Source: Trochalopteron elliotii (Eukaryota > Chordata > Aves > Passeriformes > Leiothrichidae). Taken from it: a stretch of 64,000 nt of DNA. The notes under the pieces are model-generated. The model saw only the letters and a list, made by a program, of their open reading frames with translations. It was not told the DNA's origin and made no database searches. Shown piece after piece: positions 57,265-64,000 of this stretch. Position 1 is the first letter of the stretch, and each line of letters opens with the position of its first letter. The translations under genes were made by a program, and so were the position numbers. Location: NCBI GenBank assembly GCA_024734555.1, contig JANPWX010000161.1, positions 731,370-795,369 on the forward strand, written 5' to 3'.

Positions 57265-57369
57265 AGGGTGGGTGCCCTTTCCAGGCTGGCAGCACAGGCT
57301 GTGGCTCCTGTGGCTGCCCATGGTGGAGCAGCTCCACCTCTGCATGGCTGTTCTGTGTGTGGGGAAGGA

Positions 57370-57550
57370 TTTCAAGAAACAATTGACCAAATGAAACCTC
57401 CGTAATGCTTCTAAATACTCAAACACATTAGACATGCCTGCCCAGCTCAGAGATAAATTAGAGCTATTATCACTAGAGCCCAGACAAACAAACGGAGGGC
57501 TCTCTCCAAACAAGCCATTCACTCAAGAGACTGGATTTACAAGGGTCATG
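57370..57550. promoter_or_regulatory. Candidate conserved non-coding element
   Basis: Contains GAAACAATTGACC, CCTCCGTAATGC, CAAACACATTAGAC, GATAAATTAGAGC and TATTATCACTAGAGCC. AT-rich island about 105 bp beyond the LTR's right edge. Confidence 0.4.
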
Positions 57551-58270
57551 GAAGCAGCTCGAGCTGCAGGCACCTGCTTTCTGTGGAAACCTGTTTAAAT
57601 TGGCCATATTGACTGGGGCAGAAGGAGGGCAGAGAGCACACCTCTGCCCTTTAGGATGTGGGGAGTCACCTCCAAGCAGGGACTGTGGTGCTGTGGGGTA
57701 CTAACTGGCATTTTGTTGTCTTCAGTCAAAGCTGCAAGTCAGAGACTGATCCATTTTGCTTTTCTCCCATGAGATGGCTGGGAGATCAAGGTGTGCAGGA
57801 GCACATCAGGGATGCCCAAGGCCTCTGCTTTGCCCTTGGATTTTTGTATCTGCTTCCAAGGAGGGATGGGGAGCCAAGCTGGTGGTAAGGTGGCATTGAG
57901 AGAGAGGTCAGTTCAAATCAGCATCTTGGGTATCAAGGACACTGCCTGAAAGGGTAAATGGCAGCCAGAGCATGTATTTGGGGCTGGGGTTTGCACGGCA
58001 GCTACAGGAAAGGAGGAGCGGATGCAGGGACAAAAAGGAATAAAGAAAGAGGTAATTATTCTGCTTGCTGGCTGTGATGGGCAGGTAGTGCCCTGGAGCA
58101 GGGTGGCCAGCACAGCTTTGCCACGGTGGCCAGGAGCACCACGCTGGGGCTGAGCGTGACCCAGGCTGTGACTCGAGGCTGTGACTCGGAGCCTGGCCCA
58201 GGCAGGGTGTCTGGAGAAGGGCCATGGTCAGTGCAGGGTTTCAGGGCTTGGCTGGGCCCCCAAACCAGCC

Positions 58271-58310
58271 TGGGGGAGCCTGGGGGAGCCTGGGGGAGCC
58301 AGGCTGGGGG
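58271..58310 (+). repeat. 10-bp G-rich tandem repeat and G-quadruplex candidate
   Basis: TGGGGGAGCC is repeated three times exactly (58271-58300), followed by a related AGGCTGGGGG. The four GGGGG runs are separated by 5, 5 and 9 bases, so they could form a quadruplex (last loop slightly long). Confidence 0.88.
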
Positions 58311-58886
58311 AGAGGCCAGTCTGTGACTGCAGCATCTCACCCCTCTCCTGGCAGTTCCAGGCAGCCACCCACGGAGGCTGCGATGGAGGGTGGCATTCTC
58401 TCCTGAGGGATGCTCTTGAGCACAAAAACTTGTTCCTCCACCAGAGTGTTGCTTTTTGGAAGACATCCAGTCCCCACGAGCGACCTCTGACTGATGATGA
58501 ATTTGCCATTTCCCTTGGTAACTGGACCTCCTGATTAACTATCCTTCCTGCTCAAAATTATCTTTTATTTGCCACGCAAGGTTCCCTCGCTCAGTGTTGT
58601 CAAGTCTCACTGTTTATTTTGGGTTTTGCTGCTTACTGTGCCTTTTACCTGTGAGCCTAACGAACATGCCAATCTCAGCTATTTTCACTCTGTGGGTATC
58701 TGGGATCAAGTCACGACGAAGATTTTCTTTGACTGCTGAGCAGACAGAGCCCTTTCAGTCTTTTGCAGGGTTGAGCACAGGCAGAGCAGAAGCTGTGCTC
58801 GTCACTGCCTTGAGCATCTCCCAGTGCGTGGGATTTTATTTAAAGTCCCAGCCTCTGGACTTGCACCATTACAACAAGGACCTTCC

Positions 58887-58912
58887 TTTTCTCTCTCTCT
58901 CTCTCTTTTTTC
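58887..58912. repeat. (CT)n-rich tract
   Basis: CTCTCTCTCTCTCTC followed by a T run and C run. Simple microsatellite. Confidence 0.88.
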
Positions 58913-59477
58913 CCCCCACCCCCAGAAACCTTAAAACTCAAGCTAAAAGATGAATAGAAATAATAATAATTTGGGGGTTTTTTTAAAGGCATCAGGAGTT
59001 CTGTGTTGTTTTTGTTGATTGTGAGCAGAAGAGGTGGTAGATGCTGGCTTGGTGAGTAATTTGCAAAGATACAAATTTGCTGAGGAGACACCATGGGGCT
59101 CAGGGGTGTCTCCTTCCATCCTGTGTGGTTCCTGCAGGCAAGGCAAACACTGACCTGAAATTCCCACAGCTCCTTTATCTGCACGGTACCAGGGTAGGTT
59201 TAGTTAATGTGGGTGGCCTATATGGCCTTGACAGCTCTGAATTTCAAGCCCTCATCATCTGCAGGTTACTCTGTGTTACTGGGCAGGCTGAAAGGCACAA
59301 GTGGCCTCACCATCAGTGTTGTGCACATGGAGAGAGATGAAGTTTATTTTATGGCTTCCTTTGAGGGTCAGAGGTCCACTGCACTGTGTCAGCCTCTCTC
59401 AGCTGAGCTAATGTGCTTCAGTAATCCCATGCATTTGGCTTTCTTTGTCTTCCACTGTGTTTGTCACCCTCCCCATG

Positions 59478-59504
59478 TCTCCTGGTACTCCTGGCACTCC
59501 TGGT
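59478..59504. repeat. 9-bp tandem repeat, 3 copies
   Basis: The unit is (T/A)CTCCTGG(T/C), three copies with two substitutions. Too short to be a functional repeat array by itself. Confidence 0.8.
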
Positions 59505-60354
59505 ATAAACCAGGAATGTTTCACACTGAAGCAGCAAGATGTCTCATCTAAAAATATTGAAATTATGTGTGCGCCCTAAATTCATTCCTCTCTTTATACT
59601 TCACCAGAAAGAAATTTGTGAAGCTGGATCCAGAGCAATAGTGGCTTTGGTGGCTGAACCAATCTTGTTTCCTGTTGATTTAAAGCAAGTCCTCCTAATG
59701 GCAGCCTGCCTCTCTTAAATTCCTCCAGCCCTTTGCAGTGAAGATCTACTTTATTCACCATTTCCAAACGTCAAGATTTGGGTACCCTTATCTGTCATTT
59801 CTGCTTCTAAAAGGAGCCAGGAGACTGGGAGTTTGGGAGCATTCTCCAACCCCCTATAGATTTTGTTATGGGTATCCTTTCCATAAAAGAATCAAGGTGG
59901 TGCTCAGGCCCTGAAATGCTTAACCATTTACTGCACAAAACAAAAAAACTGCAGCAAATAAGGTTTGTTGATGTCTTAGGGCCTGGAAAAAAGAAGGAAG
60001 GACGTGTGCGTCCTTATACATACAGGTTCATGTTTCCTACAAGGTGAAGGAAAGCCCTGTTCATAGCATACACCCGTGATTATTGTATTTGCTTCAAACT
60101 TATCACGAGGCCTAAATGATAAATGATGAAAAATATTCCAGGGTGGGCATGTAAGACAACAGTGACTCGTGTTTTATGAAATGAAAGGAGCAGAGAGGAG
60201 ATGGGTTGTGTCCATCTGGCACACCCTGATGAACCACGGAGAGGCTGCTTTGCCCTCATTTTCAGAGAGGAATGTTTGAAGATGCCCAGCTCTGCTCCTG
60301 TCCTGGTACCCAAGTGCTAAGGGGCAGGAGAGACACTAGTAGCGGCTCAGCTCC

Positions 60355-60530
60355 TTGGAAAATAACCTTGCTTATTTATGTGATGGCAAGGGAGAAGTTC
60401 GTGTTTAGAGGCCAGTGAATTAATGAATCAGAACACAAAGAATCAAAAACTTGTGTTCATTATTTTCTGTAAAACAAACACAGCCTTGGCTTGCATTTAC
60501 TGCGGAAGCGTTTGAGAGGTTACCCTAGCA
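60355..60530. promoter_or_regulatory. Candidate conserved non-coding element
   Basis: Contains CTTGCTTATTTATGTGATGG, GTGAATTAATGAATCAG, GTGTTCATTATTTTCTG and TTTACTGCGGAAGCG. AT-rich with a few CpGs; no repeat recognised. Confidence 0.4.
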
Positions 60531-60789
60531 GAGATCAGAGCTACAGCGAGTGAAACCCTGTAAGAAAGAGTCCGTGCCTCGGGCAGGGGACAGACAGACA
60601 CAGCGCAAGGCAAACAGAAGCAGTGACTGGTATTTGAGCACATTTGAAGGAGCTGGGACCGCGGGCCCAGCCCTGGGAACCCCAGGCCATAGAACCGCCC
60701 TCCTCCCTCCCACAGCAACGCTCTTAACATTGACCAAGACACGATCGTGCATGTGTTGCCCCTGGAGTCAGCGGCTGAAAAGCACTTTA
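60531..60789. other. Unassigned non-coding stretch
   Basis: Mixed sequence between two element candidates; nothing recognised. Confidence 0.45.
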
Positions 60790-61080
60790 TGAGACAGCAG
60801 AAACACAATGGGCTATTATTTTTAGGCTAGAGCCATTCACACATTTTCTCTGCAAAATGGGTGCCCTCCCTCTTTGCTGTCTTTAGTTGTTCGTGCTGGC
60901 CTGGTATTCCCTGCCCACCCGGCATCTAACAAAATGAGACGCTGATCTTGTCTGGGGAGGTAAAATAGTGCAAATTAACCTCATCTGGAAACCCTTTGGT
61001 CTGAACCTGAGCGCAATGCTTCTGCTGTAGCTCAGTGTCCAAAGCAGTGGAGCTAATGACCTGAGGCTGCAGGGAAGTTT
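60790..61080. promoter_or_regulatory. Candidate conserved non-coding element
   Basis: Contains GGGCTATTATTTTTAGGC, GAGCCATTCACACATTTTC, CATCTAACAAAATGAGACGC and GTGCAAATTAACCTCATC. No repeat; mixed AT and CpG content typical of enhancers. Confidence 0.42.
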
Positions 61081-63689
61081 GGACACAGACTGCAGCTCCT
61101 TCTCCCAGTAATGCTCTCCTCAATGGATTAGAAGAAGCTTCCCTGGCAAACTGGGAAGGAGTCCAAGCTGGGGAGCTGGTGTGATAGGAACTGACAGGGC
61201 TGGAAATTTGATTTCTGACTCTTTGTGCGTGTATTTCTTGTGAAAGAAGAGGGAGAGGGAGCCAGGGGTACTTTGAATCCTGCAATCATTAAAACCAATT
61301 CCACTTTTCCTGCCCCTGCCCACCTCCTGATATGTGTGTGAAACAATCTTTACAGCTACACAGCCATCAGATGGTATCGACCCTGCGGTGGAAATTGCTA
61401 TTGACTGCTGCTGGTGCTGCTCTCTGCACTTCCGTGGCTTTTAAAGCGACACTCTTCAGGTGATTTCACTTTGCACTTGATACAGCCTGAGAAGCACTGC
61501 CTGAAACGGGATGGGAAGAGAGTGTGTGGCATTTGTGTGTCCAACAAACCCGTCACCACCCCCTGGCCACAGGAAGGGTGTTTGAACAAGTGGGAAGAGA
61601 TGCTCCTGCAGAAGCACTTGTCTAATGCGAAGATTCAGAAATCTGATTTTTTTTTTCCTTTAGTCCATCATGAAAGGATTCCTGTGTCTCACTACAGTTT
61701 TTTTCTGCTGCAATGCTAACACAAAGCCAAGACTATTCTTCCACCCCCGTGAAGGATCCATCCAGTTCTACATCAGCTGAGGACTAGATACATTGATTTC
61801 TTGTTTTAAGGGGCACCTCTGAGTCCATATTACAAATTCTCTCTCATCTGTTCTGGGTTCCAATGAAAAAAAAGTCGGAAATAGTAATATTTGCCTTTGA
61901 TGCAAGTGTTTTGTGCAGCTTAAAGAGCTCCTCTCTCACACAAAGCTCCTTGTCTTTGCTCCTTGATTTCAACCACACGGCATTGCCCAGGAGCAGCAGC
62001 TGGCCAGATGTGTCCAGTGCGTGTGTGCAAGGACTTCCCTTTCTTGTTATCTGGAACAGTGACTGCCTAAAGCTTCCGAGCCAGCCCTTAGCTTGAATGC
62101 AAATAACCACTGCTATTAGCTCTGAGCACTCCCTGACAGCCTTGATTTCAGGTCACAAGACTGGCAGGCTGCTGAGGTGTCAGGAGACGTGCCTGGCATT
62201 TCCCCACTCTCCAGCCCAAGCCCTAGGAGCTGCTTTCACTGCTTTAAACTGAGCCTTGATGTTCATGTGGGGAGTGTGACTCTTCTCAGCCTGGCTCTGT
62301 CTCAGCTGAATGGGAAGAAAAGGTGGGAATAGAAAGGGCTGGATGTTGAGAGCATTTCTTGGTGGGATAGTTTGTATTCCCAGCCCCAAGCACTGAGCAG
62401 GCTGGGAAGGGAGATGGGGTTGACTGGAATTCAGCAGACCTGGGCAGAGCTCAGGGATTTGCTGTAGAGGCAGTAAAAGGCCTGGTCTAGGTGGGGTTTA
62501 ACATACCAAACACTGCCCTGCATGCCTGGGGAGAAAGTACAGGACACTTGGGGTGAGCACATGGCCCTTTGCTGCTTTTGCATCTGCTGCTCACCCCGGG
62601 ATGGCCACAGGTCAGGCATGTCAGCTGTGAGAGGGATTGATAACCTTTGCCTCTGTCATGGCAGGTTGCATCTCCCAGCACACTGTTTCCATTTCTCTCC
62701 TCCCATCCCATTCCCATCCAGCTCCTGGAAGCCCAGTGCTTCCTGTTCCATGGAAACAGAATGGGGACCTGGGATGAGCCTTCTCCCTGTTCCTCCTTGG
62801 ACTCTGTCACTGTTTTTCTCTGTCCTGATTCTGGTATTGCTCCAGACCCAGAGAAAGAACACTTAGCTGGGAGAGGGGGCTGGAACACAGAAGTTGTTTC
62901 AGCTCTTTGATTTGAGGCCAGGGCAATGTGAGTACAGTGGGATCTTCCCAGCCTGGACCTTGAAATCCAGGTCTTCTGTGAGTTAAATGGGACTCCTAAA
63001 AATTAGAAAGCTAGGTCTTTACTGTGAGTTAAATTGGTACTGCTTCAAATGAGATTTATTAATTTTCATCCTTTGAGGACCTTCCCCAGTATGAGACTGG
63101 GGAAAAAGCAGCATGTTAGAGTTGCCAGTAGCTTTTTGGTTGTTATGTGTCCTTTTGTCTTCCCTATTGCCAGAACCACAATGCCACCATTGTTTTTCCA
63201 GTCCTCTGTCCCCATCCCTTGGACACCTTGACTTTTGTGCTTGCTAAATGGAGGCTGGGAAGGCTGGAGCTACTGTAAAATAGGCCAGTGTGGGAGGCTG
63301 AAGGCTCCTTCCAGAGCAGTGTCCAACAGTTCCACCTCTTTTGGTTGAACAGGTCCTCCTTCCAAAGCCACAATCCCAGTGAACTTGCCTTTCCATTCTC
63401 AGGGCTGTGGCTTTTCCTGCCCAGCAGGTGCTGAGCTGATGGGGCTGCTGTGCCCCTCCTGGAATGTGAGTGTAGGTGGCTTTGGGCTCACTGCAAGATG
63501 TGCACAGTGTTTGCTCTGCAGGCTTTGCTCTGCTTCAGAGGTGGTGACAACCTGTCCCTTTCTGGCTTCCCCTCTGGAGGACAGTGCCTAGGAAGGGCGA
63601 GCTGCTCCCCCAGCCTAGCTTCCAGCTCCACATGTCCCACAGTAACCAGGTGCTGCTGGAGTGTACGTGTGTCCTTATCAAACAAGCAG
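61081..63689. other. Unassigned non-coding stretch, 2.6 kb
   Basis: Unique sequence without genes or recognised repeats. A T run lies at 61648-61657. AT-leaning patches at 61840-61930 and 63000-63070 are not distinctive. Confidence 0.42.
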
Positions 63690-63830
63690 CCTTTGATAGT
63701 TTCTCTTTCTTCCGGGCTTAACCTGCCTAAGTCTTTTTGGGGTGAGATACGATATGCGACTTGACAGCAATTCGAGGTGAGATTTTTTCCTCCTGGGAAA
63801 GCATGGCAAGAAATTAAGCTTTGCAGGTTT
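63690..63830. promoter_or_regulatory. Short candidate regulatory element
   Basis: TTTGATAGTTTCTC, GGTGAGATACGATATGCGAC, CAGCAATTCGAGG and GAAATTAAGC mark a CpG-bearing AT-rich island. Motif-based call. Confidence 0.33.
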
Positions 63831-64000
63831 GCTGCCCAGTCGACCAAGCAAAGAAAAGTCCTTGGTGAACTTGGGTTGGGTCTGGGGACAGGAGAGCTGC
63901 TGCTGTGATTTGTGGTTATTCTCTCTGCAGCACTGCCTCCGTAGTCACAAGTGAGAGGCAAGTGGTTTTGACACCTCTTTATGACCTGGGAGCCACAGGG
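63831..64000. other. Unassigned non-coding stretch
   Basis: Nothing recognised up to the end of the window. Confidence 0.5.

Larger units (their letters stand above)
57551..60354. other. Unassigned non-coding stretch, 2.8 kb
   Basis: No gene. It contains the tandem repeat at 58271-58310, a CT tract at 58887-58912 and a 9-bp triplet repeat at 59478-59504. Patches at 58490-58580 and 59540-59640 (GAAATTATGTGTGCGCCC) may hold weak regulatory sites. Confidence 0.42.

Noticed and set aside
1..64000. tRNA, rRNA, CRISPR, operon or bacterial features
   Set aside because: No tRNA B-box with matching arms, no direct-repeat arrays with spacers, and the repeat content is clearly avian.

Overview
The window looks like 64 kb of non-coding DNA from a bird, most likely a songbird (passerine). 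The evidence is at least a dozen pieces of CR1, the dominant avian LINE, mostly 5'-truncated and ending in the typical ...GTGATTCT... tail. There are also three LTR blocks of kinds I recognise as common in passerines, short microsatellites, and no mammalian-type SINEs. Base composition is mixed and moderately GC-rich. No protein-coding gene, exon, tRNA or rRNA could be supported. The long open frames (up to 264 codons) are low-complexity, lie on GC-rich DNA or repeats, and match no family I know.

The non-repeat DNA alternates between plain G/C/T-rich filler and about thirty stretches of 70-600 bp with a different character. These are AT-rich or mixed, rich in TAAT, ATTA, ATGCAAAT, CATTCC and ATCAAAG words, and often hold CpGs in otherwise AT-rich sequence. 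This is the usual look of conserved non-coding elements (developmental enhancers) in a gene desert or very large intron around a developmental regulator. Which gene they serve cannot be told from the sequence. Conservation is inferred from composition, not measured.

Layout. 1-5 kb: one forward and one reverse CR1 piece, a strong element candidate at 1440-1830, two more at 4370-5040. 5-9 kb: plain sequence with a G-quadruplex candidate. 9.0-9.9 kb: reverse-strand ERV LTR. 9.9-14.2 kb: element candidates, one partly CpG-rich. 14-21 kb: filler, a candidate at 17.85-18.1, CR1 at 18.7, a candidate at 20.7-20.9. 21.1-21.8 kb: reverse-strand LTR with a clean 5-bp target-site duplication. 22-31 kb: several candidates, the best at 28.23-28.80. 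31-38 kb: two CR1 pieces, a 12-bp perfect hairpin at 33.02, candidates at 34.96-35.30 and 36.49-36.83, a 48-base A run and CpG-rich sequence. 38.9-39.6 kb: a rearranged CR1 with ORF2 remnants. 40.8-49.6 kb: candidates separated by filler, one ambiguous base (48134), CR1 at 49.0. 50-57.3 kb: CR1 pieces, then a repeat nest ending in a textbook solo LTR (56794-57264, 9-bp terminal inverted repeats, AGGG duplication). 57.3-64 kb: filler with several more candidates.

No new coding system is visible. The items most worth checking are the cluster of putative enhancers as a whole, the two precisely bounded solo LTRs, the perfect hairpin at 33016-33044, and the homopolymer and quadruplex tracts that may be variable or misassembled.
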